DNA of 37,277 nt from the NCBI RefSeq assembly GCF_900659865.1, contig NZ_LR213800.1:1-37277 (forward strand), read 5' to 3'. Under the pieces are notes generated by a model. It did not search any database. It saw only the letters and a program-made list of their open reading frames with translations, and was not told where the DNA came from. The position numbers were made by a program, and so were the translations under genes. This DNA comes from Hyella patelloides LEGE 07179. GTDB lineage: Bacteria > Cyanobacteriota > Cyanobacteriia > Cyanobacteriales > Xenococcaceae. Numbering within the stretch: the first letter of the stretch is position 1; every line of letters starts with the position of its first letter. Positions 24,989-34,145 of the stretch are shown here, piece after piece.

Positions 24989-26950
24989 TTTAGCACCGCG
25001 ATCGATCAAAAATTTTACTGCCTCTCTGTATCCTTTAGATTTAGCAACATCTAGAGGAGTTTCTCCGTCCTGATTTTTGAGATTAACATCGGCTCCATTG
25101 TCAATTAATACTTTCAATATATCTATCTTTTTTTCGTAAAATAGGGGAGTATTTCCATCTCGGTTTTGAAGATTTACTTCAGCTCCATTGTCAATTAATA
25201 CTTTAGCTATTGCACTACCTCTGGCAAAGTGTAGTGCAGATTGACCGTAATCATCTGTAGCATTAACATCTGCCCCACTGTCAATCAATACTTGAGTCGC
25301 TTCCTCGTTTTTATAAAACAAGGGTGTTCTGCCGTTACGCTGCCGAGCATTGGCATCTGCTCCATTGTTAATTAGTAACTGTACTGTTGCTAGACGATAG
25401 GCATCGTGTAAGGGGGTATCCTCATCTTTGTTTTGAGCATTAACATTAGCTCCATTATCGATTAGCACCTTCATAACTTCAACCTTTTTGGCTAAGTGCA
25501 GTGGCGTGTCCTCGTCGTCATTCTTCACGTTGACATCAGCATCGTTTTTAATCATGAATAAGGCTAATTCTTCGTTATAGGCTCTAAATAAAGGAGTATT
25601 TAAGCCGTAATCTTTGACATTAATATCTCCACCATTATCGATTAAAAGCTGGGCTAGGTCTAAATCGTACTCGCTATGAAATACGTAGTGCATAGCAGTC
25701 GAACCATATCGATCTACAGGAGCATTTATATTTACGCCATTTTCTAGCAGCAGCTTGACTATTTCAAAATCTTTTTTTCTAATTGCATAGATTAAAGGAG
25801 TATTACCTTTAAGATCACGAGCATTGATATCTGCACCATTATCAATTAGTGTTTTAACTGTTTCATATTGATTTTGATCGATCGCCGTCTGTAATAGTCT
25901 TCGGTTATTTTCTACAGCAGTCGTATTAGCTAGGGTGAAATCTTCTTCTAAAAACTCTTTGATTACTTTTAATCTTCCTCTGTTAAAGTCAAAGTTATTT
26001 TCAATGTACTGATAATCTAGATATGTGGGGTCTGCGCCATTATCTATTAATAGCTTTACTAGTTTTCGATTTCGATTGTAAACTGCTGTCAGTAAAGGAG
26101 TCTGCTTCTCATTGTCTTTAGCATTAACATTAGCCCCTCGCTGGAGTAATAGCTCGACCACATCTAAAGGCGAATCAGCATATCTTATAACAGCATAATG
26201 TAGGGGAGTTTTTCCTACATTATCTATGGCATTAATCTCAACTCCTCTATCGAGCAATAGCTTGACTATTTCTGCTCTAATATTGTAGTTACGTGCAGCT
26301 TCATGTAGAGCAGTCGTTTCCCAACTGTTTTGGAGGTCAATTTCAACTCCGCGCTCAATCAGTAGTTTAACTATATCAAGGCTATTTATATAGATTGCCT
26401 GATATAAAGCATCAATACCATAACCATTTATGGTATCGATATTGGTTCCTTTATCGATCAATAGCTCAACCATTTCTCGATCTTCTAAAGAAATCGAGTT
26501 TAGTAGCGGGGTTTTTCCATATATATCAAATTCGTCTTTAGTGTTGTACTTGGCTAGAAAATCGATGATTTTCGCTTTCTGTTCGAGTTTGAGAGCGGCA
26601 GCTTGTTCTAAATCGAACATACTGAAAAATATTGCTTCAGCGCAAACTGGCGACAAGAATAGCCGTTCGTTTGTCTTGGTCAGCGTTCCCTGGATCGGTG
26701 TGACCCCGCTCGGTTGCACCACTTCTTCGTCCAGAATTTCAACTAGTTCTCCTCCGCTTTCTAAATAACGATTCATGGCAAATCCACTAGAACAGGGGTC
26801 GCTCAAAAAATTTCCCGATGCACTTGCAAATAACCATCGAGCTGAATGCGAACATCCCGTAATTAAACAACATAATAAGACTCCAATATTTACAATCGCG
26901 TTCGGTCTTTGATTGTCCTTTTCAGGCTGAGGCTGTTGGGTCGAGATCAT
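24986..26950 (-). CDS. Ankyrin-repeat lipoprotein
   Basis: The 654-residue protein begins with a lipoprotein signal (IVNIGVLLCCLITGC, lipidated Cys33), so it should be exported and membrane-anchored. After a non-repeat stretch to about residue 140 it consists of about 15 ankyrin repeats, recognisable by TPLxxA and VxxLLIDxGADVN motifs. Repeats about 9-14 are about 30 residues instead of 33, with the loop between the two helices shortened in the same way. One repeat near residue 320-360 is degenerate. Known for the fold: protein-protein binding. The N-terminal region (GVTPIQGTLTKTNE) is encoded by DNA sharing a 14-base match with the upstream repeat region, which hints that a dispersed repeat has been captured in frame. 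The partner is unknown. Confidence 0.85.
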   Translation of the reverse strand: MISTQQPQPEKDNQRPNAIVNIGVLLCCLITGCSHSARWLFASASGNFLSDPCSSGFAMNRYLESGGELVEILDEEVVQPSGVTPIQGTLTKTNERLFLSPVCAEAIFFSMFDLEQAAALKLEQKAKIIDFLAKYNTKDEFDIYGKTPLLNSISLEDREMVELLIDKGTNIDTINGYGIDALYQAIYINSLDIVKLLIERGVEIDLQNSWETTALHEAARNYNIRAEIVKLLLDRGVEINAIDNVGKTPLHYAVIRYADSPLDVVELLLQRGANVNAKDNEKQTPLLTAVYNRNRKLVKLLIDNGADPTYLDYQYIENNFDFNRGRLKVIKEFLEEDFTLANTTAVENNRRLLQTAIDQNQYETVKTLIDNGADINARDLKGNTPLIYAIRKKDFEIVKLLLENGVNINAPVDRYGSTAMHYVFHSEYDLDLAQLLIDNGGDINVKDYGLNTPLFRAYNEELALFMIKNDADVNVKNDDEDTPLHLAKKVEVMKVLIDNGANVNAQNKDEDTPLHDAYRLATVQLLINNGADANARQRNGRTPLFYKNEEATQVLIDSGADVNATDDYGQSALHFARGSAIAKVLIDNGAEVNLQNRDGNTPLFYEKKIDILKVLIDNGADVNLKNQDGETPLDVAKSKGYREAVKFLIDRGAK

Positions 26951-26983
26951 CTATAGTATTACAAATATAATTCTTGGTTTATT

Positions 26984-26998
26984 ATACTAAATCCGATT
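26984..26998. repeat. Terminal-repeat copy matching the MITE at 16455-16574
   Basis: ATACTAAATCCGATT (26984-26998) matches the inverted end at 16560-16574 in 14 of 15 positions. It lies directly at the broken 3' end of the IS1182 transposase remnant and supplies its stop codon (26987-26989). No matching opposite end was found in the window. Confidence 0.45.
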
Positions 26999-27181
26999 GA
27001 TAAAAGTTATATATGCTGACTGTCCTTTGTCTGGATATAGTTTGGCAAAATCTTCATCGTTGTAGAACACTCCTAGTTCATCTCTCAAACGCATATATCT
27101 ATTGCCCTTGGGAAACGCTGCTTTAGCTACTCTTGTTGTAACTTCTGGAACGGGAGGTATCGATTCAGGATGTAAACACAT
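26987..27181 (-). pseudogene. IS1182-family transposase, N-terminal fragment
   Basis: The first about 56 residues are the classic start of IS1182-type transposases (MCLHPESIPPVPEVTTRVAK..., KGNRYMRLRDELG, DEDFAKLYPDKGQSA), which normally continue for about 400 or more further residues. Here the similarity stops abruptly and eight unrelated codons lead to a TAG. The remainder of the element, including all DDE residues, is absent; the ankyrin gene begins 36 bases further on. The fragment cannot be functional as a transposase. Confidence 0.8.
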
Positions 27182-27675
27182 CAGCTCACCTCAACCTTTC
27201 GGAGTTTATTTTAGATTATTGGTATTCAGGCAAGATTATTAAATTTTTAGGTAGATAGCGATCGCTTAAAGGGGTGTTTTTTGAATTCGCCAACAGTATC
27301 CGATTCTGGGGTTTCCCCAGAATACGCCACGTCAGATGTGGGGTCTAACCGCTCATCTTTCATCCCTTATCCCTCATCCTTTTACCGATGTTTAACAACA
27401 TTAAGACCTAAAAAGATACACCTTGAAAGGGCTGTTCCTAAAATGTATAAATTTGTATAAATTCATTAAGTGTAAGCGTCATTTCAGTTATTTCTCAGGC
27501 AAAATTTATTTATTTAAAGCATAATATAATATGCTACAAAAGCTAGCTAGACATATCGGGATTTCTTTTTGTCATTCTGGTAAATATGTAATTAATTATG
27601 GGAACTATATCACTATCAAGCAGTGCTTAAGGTGTTTTTACCCTATATAAAAATAATTAAGAGGTAACTTAATAA
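27182..27675. other. Intergenic region upstream of the spondin/CHRD gene
   Basis: A 494-base gap. It holds a perfect hairpin (27303-27323), a degenerate pyrimidine-rich repeat of the CATCCCTTATCCCTCATCC type (27353-27384), and an AT-rich leader with a TATATAA box near 27640 and an AAGAGG ribosome-binding site (27659-27664) before the ATG at 27676. No RNA gene was recognised. Confidence 0.5.
27303..27323. repeat. Perfect inverted repeat (hairpin)
   Basis: ATTCTGGGG and CCCCAGAAT form a perfect 9-base stem around TTT. It could be a terminus or hairpin left over from the broken IS1182 element just upstream, or an independent intergenic hairpin. It is not followed by a T-tract. Confidence 0.45.
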
Positions 27676-30600
27676 ATGGCTGAAACTCAAGTAAGAGTAA
27701 CTATTGAAAACTTAGCACCAGAAGCAGGAACTTTTTTAACTCCTTTCTGGGTGGGTTTTCATGATGGCGATTTTGATACTTATGACCGTGGTAGACCGAT
27801 TTCTCCTGGTTTAGAAAGCTTAGTTGAAGATGGCGAGACTGCTGCTTTGTCTGAAGAGTTTGCTGTCAGTGGAGACGGAACTATCGATGGCACTATCGCA
27901 GGAGGAGAAGGTATTGAAGGGCCTATTGACCCTGGAGAAACGATAACAGAAACTTTTATTCTTGATAGCGAAGCAGATACTAACCAGTTTTTTAGCTATG
28001 CTTCGATGATTATTCCCTCCAATGATGCCTTTATTTCCAATGGCAATCCTTCTGCATTTCAGATTTTTGATGAAGAAGGAAACTTTATCGGTACTGATTT
28101 TATTGTTGCAGGTAGCAGTGTCCTCGACGGAGGAACAGAAGTCAACGATGAGTTAGCAGAGAATACTGCATTCTTCTCTCAAGCAGAATTAAATACAGGG
28201 GAAGATGAAAATGGAGTAGTCACACCTCATCCTGGCTTTATTGAAGATGGCAGAATTCTGAGTGAAGATGGTACTACAGAAGGCGCACCCGCAGCTTTTA
28301 ACAATGCTGACTTTACTGCTGAGGGTTATCAAGTAGCGCGTATTACAGTATCTCTTGATGAGCGTAGCGAAGAACCACCCCTTCCTCTTGCAGCTCCTGT
28401 AACTATTACTTCTACTTTAGATGGAGAGCAAGAAGTAGAAGCAGGAGATGAGGATGCCACAGGAAATTCTACTCTTACTCTTAACAATGCGGGTAATGCA
28501 TTAGAATACAGCTTAACCGTCAATGGTTTAGATTTTGGTGCCAATGGTTTAATTGAAGGAGGAGCGCAAACCGAAGAAACTAGCGATGATGTTACTCGCT
28601 TGCATATTCATAACGCACCCAGAGGAGAAAACGGCGATATTGTCTTTTCCTTATTTGATACTGTCGCACCAGAATTAGGTAACGTTTTAGAAATTCCAGG
28701 AAACCAAGATGAAGATTTAACAGTTACTGCTAATGATGATGGTTCAGTAACTTTAACTGGTGCTTGGGAAGAAACTGACCCTGCTAGTACTGCTTTAAGC
28801 GAATTTGTTCCCGAAATTAGAGAAGGTGCAGAAGCAGAAGACGAAGATTTGAATTTTTACTGGAATGTCCATACAGAAGAGTTTCCAGGGGGCGCAATTC
28901 GCGGACAACTGGTAGTGAATAATGAAGAAGATAATCCTCCCGAACCAGAACCTCTAGAAGTAAGAGTAACTATTGAAAACTTAGCACCAGAAGCGGGAAC
29001 CTTTTTAACTCCTTTCTGGGTTGGTTTTCATGATGGCGATTTTGATACTTATGACCGTGGTAGACCGATTTCTCCTGGTTTAGAAAGCTTAGTCGAAGAT
29101 GGTGAGACTGCTGCTTTGTCTGAAGAGTTTGCTATCAGTGGAGACGGAACTCTTGATGGCACTATCACAGGAGGAGAAGGTATTGAAGGACCTATTGACC
29201 CTGGAGAAACGGTAACAGAAACCTTTACTCTCGATAGCAATGACGATACTAACCAGTTTTTTAGTTATGCTTCGATGATTATTCCCTCCAACGATGCCTT
29301 TGTTTCTAATGGGAATCCTATGGCTCATTCCTTATTTGATGAGGAAGGAAACTTTATCGGTGCTGATTTTATTGTTGCAGGAAGTCAAGTTCTTGATGGA
29401 GGAACCGAAGTTAATGACGAGTTAGCAGAGAATACTGCATTCTTCTCTCAAGCAGAATTAAATACAGGGGAAGATGAAAATGGAGTAGTCACACCTCATC
29501 CTGGCTTTATTGAAGATGGCAGAATTTTGAGTGAAGATGGCACTACAGAAGGCGCACCCGCAGCTTTCAATAATGCTGACTTTACTGCTGATGGTTATCA
29601 AGTAGCTCGCGTTACTGTTTCCGTAGTAGATGACCCTGTATCTATTACCTCTACTCTAGATGGGGAACAAGAAGTTGGAGCAGGAGATGAGGATGCCACA
29701 GGAACTTCTACTCTCACTCTTAACGATACTGGAAACAGCTTAGAATATAGCTTAACCGTCACTGGTTTGGATTTTGGTGCTAGTGGCTTAATTGAAGGAG
29801 GTGCGCAAACAGAAGACACTAGCGATGATGTTACTCGTTTGCATATTCACAACGCACCCAGAGGTGAAAATGGGGATATTGTCTTCTCTTTATTTGATAC
29901 TGTGACACCAGAATTGGGTGATGTTTTAGATATTCAGGGCAATCAAGATGAAGATTTAACAGTTACGGCTAATGATGATGGTTCAGTAACTCTTACTGGT
30001 TTTTGGGAAGGAACAGACCCCTCCAGTACTGACCTTGGTGAATTTGTCTCAGAGATTCGTGATGCCGAAGCAGAAGAAGACCTCGATCTTTATTGGAACG
30101 TTCATACCGAAGAGTTTCCCGCAGGTGCCATTCGGGGTCAATTAGTAGTAGAGGAAGAAGTTATTGAAGAACCTGTATTTATTACCTCTACTCTAGATGG
30201 GGAACAAGAAGTAGAAGCAGGAGATGAGGATGCCACAGGAACTTCTACTCTCACTCTTAACGATACTGGAAACAGCTTAGAATATAGCTTAACCGTCACT
30301 GGTTTGGATTTTGGTGCCAATGGCTTAATTGAAGGAGGTGCGCAGACTGAAGATACTAGCGATGATGTTACTCGTTTGCATATTCATAACGCACCCAGAG
30401 GTGAAAATGGTGATATTGTCTTTTCTCTCTTTGATACTGTGACACCCGATGACTTAGGGAATGTTTTAGAGATCCCAGGAAACCAAGATGAAGATTTAAC
30501 AGTTACGGCTAATGATGATGGTTCAGTTACTTTAACTGGTGTTTGGGAAGGAACAGACCCTTCTAGTACTGACCTTGGCGAATTTGTCTCCGAGATCCGT

Positions 30601-31728
30601 GATACCGAAGCAGGAGAAGACCTCGACCTTTACTGGAATGTTCATACCGAAGAGTTTCCCGCAGGTGCCATTCGGGGTCAATTAGTAGTAGAGGAAGAAG
30701 TTATTGAAGAACCTGTAAATATTACTTCTACTCTAGATGGGGAACAAGAAGTAGAAGCAGGAGATGAGGATGCCACAGGAACTTCTACGCTCACTCTTAA
30801 CGATACTGGTGACAGCTTAGAATATAGCTTGACTGTTTCTGGTTTAGATTTTGGTGCCAATGGCTTAATTGAAGGAGGTGCGCAGACTGAAGACACTAGC
30901 GATGATGTCACTCGCTTGCATATTCACAACGCACCCAGAGGTGAAAATGGGGATATTGTCTTCTCTTTATTTGATACTGTGACACCAGAATTGGGTGATG
31001 TTTTAGATATTCAGGGCAATCAAGATGAAGATTTAACCGTTACGGCTAATGATGATGGTTCGGTAACTTTAACTGGTGTTTGGGAAGAAACAGACCCTTC
31101 CAGTACTGACCTTAGCGAATTTGTCTCAGAGATTCGTGATGCCGAAGCAGGAGAAGATCTCGACCTTTACTGGAACGTTCATACTGAAGAGTTTCCCGCA
31201 GGTGCAATTCGGGGTCAATTAGTAGTAGAGGAAGAAGAACAAAATACTATTGAACTATTCCGCTTCCGCAATACAAACTTTGATACGGGAACCTATATCT
31301 TTGTCCGTGAAGGAGAAAGAGAAGCTATCGAAGCCGATCCTAACCTCAACGAAATTTTTGAACTAGAGGGCGTACAAGAAGACGGTTCAATCACTCCCGC
31401 ATTTACTGCTAGTGCAACCCCAGAAGAAGGTTTAATCCCTCAATTTCGTTTTCAGAGTAACCTCACCCCTGGTACTTTCGTGTTTGTAGGAGAACAAGAA
31501 AGGCAAAGTATTAACGAAAACTTTGCGGAAGAATTTACCGAAGAAGGTTTAGCCTTCTATGTCCGTGGAGCAGGTTCAGGATTAGGGACAGAATTTAACC
31601 GCTTTCAAAACAATCAAAACAATACTTTTCTGTTTGCTGGACCAGGAGAAACTGAATCGATAGAAAATAATCCTGACTTTTCTAATATCTTTGATAATCA
31701 AGGAGTTGCTTTTGAATCTTTAGATTAA
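27676..31728 (+). CDS. Large secreted spondin/CHRD repeat protein
   Basis: The 1350-residue, strongly acidic protein is built from repeats. Domain order: spondin-N-like (residues about 5-225), CHRD (about 240-415), spondin-N-like (about 428-650), then three tandem CHRD domains of about 180 residues each (about 653-1185). A C-terminal module of three copies of an FRFxNxxxxTFxFVxExE motif follows, resembling the DUF5648-type repeats of cyanobacterial proteins. The CHRD units carry DVTRLHIHNAPRGENGDIVFSLFD and AGAIRGQLVV. The tandem units are almost identical in DNA sequence. No signal peptide: probably exported by type I secretion. Known: CHRD and spondin-N domains are found in secreted and matrix proteins; their biochemical role in bacteria is undefined. 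An AAGAGG site precedes the ATG by 11 bases. Confidence 0.85.
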   Translation: MAETQVRVTIENLAPEAGTFLTPFWVGFHDGDFDTYDRGRPISPGLESLVEDGETAALSEEFAVSGDGTIDGTIAGGEGIEGPIDPGETITETFILDSEADTNQFFSYASMIIPSNDAFISNGNPSAFQIFDEEGNFIGTDFIVAGSSVLDGGTEVNDELAENTAFFSQAELNTGEDENGVVTPHPGFIEDGRILSEDGTTEGAPAAFNNADFTAEGYQVARITVSLDERSEEPPLPLAAPVTITSTLDGEQEVEAGDEDATGNSTLTLNNAGNALEYSLTVNGLDFGANGLIEGGAQTEETSDDVTRLHIHNAPRGENGDIVFSLFDTVAPELGNVLEIPGNQDEDLTVTANDDGSVTLTGAWEETDPASTALSEFVPEIREGAEAEDEDLNFYWNVHTEEFPGGAIRGQLVVNNEEDNPPEPEPLEVRVTIENLAPEAGTFLTPFWVGFHDGDFDTYDRGRPISPGLESLVEDGETAALSEEFAISGDGTLDGTITGGEGIEGPIDPGETVTETFTLDSNDDTNQFFSYASMIIPSNDAFVSNGNPMAHSLFDEEGNFIGADFIVAGSQVLDGGTEVNDELAENTAFFSQAELNTGEDENGVVTPHPGFIEDGRILSEDGTTEGAPAAFNNADFTADGYQVARVTVSVVDDPVSITSTLDGEQEVGAGDEDATGTSTLTLNDTGNSLEYSLTVTGLDFGASGLIEGGAQTEDTSDDVTRLHIHNAPRGENGDIVFSLFDTVTPELGDVLDIQGNQDEDLTVTANDDGSVTLTGFWEGTDPSSTDLGEFVSEIRDAEAEEDLDLYWNVHTEEFPAGAIRGQLVVEEEVIEEPVFITSTLDGEQEVEAGDEDATGTSTLTLNDTGNSLEYSLTVTGLDFGANGLIEGGAQTEDTSDDVTRLHIHNAPRGENGDIVFSLFDTVTPDDLGNVLEIPGNQDEDLTVTANDDGSVTLTGVWEGTDPSSTDLGEFVSEIRDTEAGEDLDLYWNVHTEEFPAGAIRGQLVVEEEVIEEPVNITSTLDGEQEVEAGDEDATGTSTLTLNDTGDSLEYSLTVSGLDFGANGLIEGGAQTEDTSDDVTRLHIHNAPRGENGDIVFSLFDTVTPELGDVLDIQGNQDEDLTVTANDDGSVTLTGVWEETDPSSTDLSEFVSEIRDAEAGEDLDLYWNVHTEEFPAGAIRGQLVVEEEEQNTIELFRFRNTNFDTGTYIFVREGEREAIEADPNLNEIFELEGVQEDGSITPAFTASATPEEGLIPQFRFQSNLTPGTFVFVGEQERQSINENFAEEFTEEGLAFYVRGAGSGLGTEFNRFQNNQNNTFLFAGPGETESIENNPDFSNIFDNQGVAFESLD
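27691..29614 (+). repeat. Direct repeat of the spondin-N module within the secreted protein gene
   Basis: DNA at 27691-28345 recurs at 28960-29614, an offset of 1269 bases, with only scattered, mostly third-position differences. It marks an internal duplication of a spondin-plus-CHRD unit. Confidence 0.75.
29635..31235 (+). repeat. Three tandem CHRD modules of about 540 bases
   Basis: The units begin near 29641, 30178 and 30718 (spacing 537-540 bases) and are near-identical in DNA. A diverged fourth copy lies at about 28404-28920. Such arrays expand and contract by recombination, so the copy number may vary between strains. Confidence 0.8.
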
Positions 31729-31764
31729 GTACTTCTGCAACATCACCGAATGTAGCCAGGTAAT

Positions 31765-31788
31765 CACCGAGAGCGATCGCTCTCGGTG
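31765..31788. terminator. Perfect 24-base palindrome between convergent genes
   Basis: CACCGAGAGCGATCGCTCTCGGTG is its own reverse complement and is centred on a HIP1 core. It lies 36 bases after the stop of the plus-strand spondin/CHRD gene and 123 bases past the stop of the convergent minus-strand amidase gene, so it could end transcription from both sides. No T-tract follows, so termination is inferred from position. Confidence 0.45.
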
Positions 31789-31910
31789 AGAGTGTTCTAA
31801 AGCATCACTTTTCTTAAGTTGTCCCTAAAAAAACAACTCATAAGGAGAATTAAGCAAAATCCTCACCTTGATTGTCATAATTAATTTGGTTGACTACTAG
31901 CTTGGCTCGG

Positions 31911-34052
31911 TTACACTAAAACAAAATCGCTTTCCCCTAAAGTCTCTGCTTGAATTCCGACCAAAACCGCCAAGTCTTGAGTGACCGTAGAAATTAAGGT
32001 GTTGTCATTTTGTTGAGTTAGGCTGAGAGCGGCAAAACTCAAATCGAATCCACCAATACCAATAACATCTTCTCCGATTTCAAAATCGGTAATGGTATTG
32101 ACCGCCTCGGGTAATTGGGCATTAGCAATCCAGAATTGGTCTGCGCCCATACCACCAGAAAGATGGTTGTCACCGCCAGAGATTGCAAAAAATCGATCGT
32201 CTCCCTGACCGCCCCAAGCGCGATCGCCACTGCCGAGGAAGAAATCATCATTGCCAGCACCACCGTAGAGCCGATTTTGCCCTCTACCCACCGAAGCATC
32301 AAGAAGATCGTCTCCCGTGTCGCCAAAAGCGCGATCGCCCAAGCCCACAATTAGCTCATCATCCCCTGCACCACCATAGAGCCGATTTTCTCCTGTCAAA
32401 GCTTGGGAAGTATCAATCAGATCGTCTCCAGCCCCTGCAAAAATCAAATCTTTATTACCATCAAAGTCGGCAACTAACTCTGGAGCAATCTCATTATTTT
32501 CAGGATCTCCATAAACGGCTACTTGAGTTAAATATTCAAATGATTCTCCTTCTAATGACGGCGTACTCTCAGGAGGCATCCGAAATTGAGTTCCCTGCTC
32601 GAATGAGTAGGTCAAGCCAATCAAGGTTGGTTCGCTAAAAGCTCGACCGAGAAATTCAATTCCTACAGGAAGACCATCTTCAGTAAATCCTGCTGGTACA
32701 CTAATGGCTGGAAATCCCGAAAAAGGACTTAAACGATTTGCCGAACCCGCACCTGTAGATTCATCAAATAAGTTAGGTGGACTCTCAGCGGTTGGATAAA
32801 TCAAAGCATCGAGATTTTGACCGTCTAAGACTTCCAATAAAGAACTTTGGGTTAATGCAGGTCGTTCGGTGAGAATTTCTTGATACTCAGCAGCAGTTTC
32901 TGGATCGCTCAAATCTATCTCATTTCTCGCGATGTAGGCATTTTCAAAATCTTCTAAGTATTCACCACTTTCGATTAGAGCTTCTAAGTCGGCAATCGGT
33001 GCGTCTCGCTCTGCTAAGTAATTATTGAGATCCCGTTTAAACTCCAAAGTACTTAAACTAGGGAATTCTAAAATCTCATCCAGGTTGGGAATCTCAACAT
33101 CGATCGCCGTTGCTCCTAAAGCTTCGATTTCGGCGATCGCGTTATCAACGACGGCGTTGGTTGCTGCTGTTCTGGGGTCGTCGTCAGAGCCAAACAACTC
33201 CCGCACGACACCAATTCTAGCTCCATCGAGGGCATCGGAATCGAGAAAATTGGTGTAGCTTTCGGGAATTTGACCGATACTAGACGCGGTTATAGGATCT
33301 TCTGGATCGAAGCCAGCCAGAGCATCTAAAGTCAGGGCACCATCTGTAACTGTGCGGGTTATTGGCCCTCCAACGTCCTGAGTCAAAGCCAGGGGAATAA
33401 TGCCCGAACGACTAGTAAGACCGATTGTCGGTCGAATCCCCACCAAGCTGTTGAAAGTTGAGGGAATACGAATCGAACCACCTGTATCCGTTCCCGTACC
33501 AATCGTACCAAAATTAGCAGCGATCGCAGCTCCCGTACCACCACTCGAACCGCCAGCATTACGCTCTGGGTCGTAAGGATTGAGGGTAGTGCCTCCCAGA
33601 GAACTAGTTGTCTCGAACGAAAAGGCGAATTCTGACAAGTTTGCCTTTGCCAAAATAATCGCTCCCTCATCTCGCAATTGAGCTACCTGAAAGGCATCTT
33701 CTTCAGGAATAAAATCTTCTAGGGCGATCGCGCCAGCGGTAGTTTGAACATCCGATGCATCGTAGTTATCTTTGAGGATCACGGGTATGCCTGCCAGCGT
33801 TCCTAGGTCTTTTCCCGCAAAACGTTGCCGATCTACTTTTTTAGCAGTTTCTAAGGCGTGGGGATTGAGATTAATAATTGAATTAATTGCGGGATCGGAA
33901 TCATCGTATGCTTCAATACGATTGAGATAAAGTTGTACTAATTCTTTGGCAGTTAACGCTCCAAATTCAAACGCTAGATCGATATCGTCGATTGTCGCTT
34001 CAACTAAATTGAATGTTGTTGGTTCTGAAAGGGGGGAAACTCTAATGGACAC
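31911..34052 (-). CDS. Amidase-signature enzyme with RTX calcium-binding tail, copy A
   Basis: I place the start at GTG 34050-34052 (713 residues), because an AGGAG site (34063-34067) lies 10 bases upstream and the N-terminus then matches its paralogue. The first about 490 residues are an amidase-signature domain: the catalytic Lys in GIPVILKDNYDASD, the GGSSGGTGAAIAAN loop with the middle Ser, and the nucleophile Ser in GTDTGGSIRIP. Residues about 530-650 are RTX-type repeats (LYGGAGDDELIVG, GGAGNDDFFLG, GGQGDDRFF) that bind calcium and form a beta-roll. A C-terminal cap (TITDFEIGEDVIGIGG) follows. No signal peptide; the tail is the usual type I secretion signal. Expected reaction: hydrolysis of an amide (or ester) outside the cell; the substrate is unknown. 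Confidence 0.85.
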   Translation of the reverse strand: MSIRVSPLSEPTTFNLVEATIDDIDLAFEFGALTAKELVQLYLNRIEAYDDSDPAINSIINLNPHALETAKKVDRQRFAGKDLGTLAGIPVILKDNYDASDVQTTAGAIALEDFIPEEDAFQVAQLRDEGAIILAKANLSEFAFSFETTSSLGGTTLNPYDPERNAGGSSGGTGAAIAANFGTIGTGTDTGGSIRIPSTFNSLVGIRPTIGLTSRSGIIPLALTQDVGGPITRTVTDGALTLDALAGFDPEDPITASSIGQIPESYTNFLDSDALDGARIGVVRELFGSDDDPRTAATNAVVDNAIAEIEALGATAIDVEIPNLDEILEFPSLSTLEFKRDLNNYLAERDAPIADLEALIESGEYLEDFENAYIARNEIDLSDPETAAEYQEILTERPALTQSSLLEVLDGQNLDALIYPTAESPPNLFDESTGAGSANRLSPFSGFPAISVPAGFTEDGLPVGIEFLGRAFSEPTLIGLTYSFEQGTQFRMPPESTPSLEGESFEYLTQVAVYGDPENNEIAPELVADFDGNKDLIFAGAGDDLIDTSQALTGENRLYGGAGDDELIVGLGDRAFGDTGDDLLDASVGRGQNRLYGGAGNDDFFLGSGDRAWGGQGDDRFFAISGGDNHLSGGMGADQFWIANAQLPEAVNTITDFEIGEDVIGIGGFDLSFAALSLTQQNDNTLISTVTQDLAVLVGIQAETLGESDFVLV

Positions 34053-34062
34053 TATTAATTCA

Positions 34063-34067
34063 CTCCT
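34063..34067 (-). promoter_or_regulatory. Ribosome-binding site fixing the GTG start of amidase A
   Basis: AGGAG on the minus strand, 10 bases before the GTG at 34050-34052. The longer frame from 34121 has no comparable site and adds an arginine-rich stretch not shared with the paralogue. Confidence 0.6.
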
Positions 34068-34145
34068 GCTAAAAATGCTAAAAATGTCTCGCGATCGTCG
34101 ATACTCAGGCTGCGATCGCACTTTCTTGATATATACTTACTCAAC

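Noticed and set aside
28404-31235. Regular repeats that could suggest a CRISPR-like array
   Set aside because: The units are about 540 bases long and code in one frame for CHRD domains, so they are protein repeats.
32183-32638. 151-codon plus-strand open frame rich in His, Arg and Asp
   Set aside because: It is antisense to the RTX repeats of amidase A; the repeated composition explains the lack of stops.
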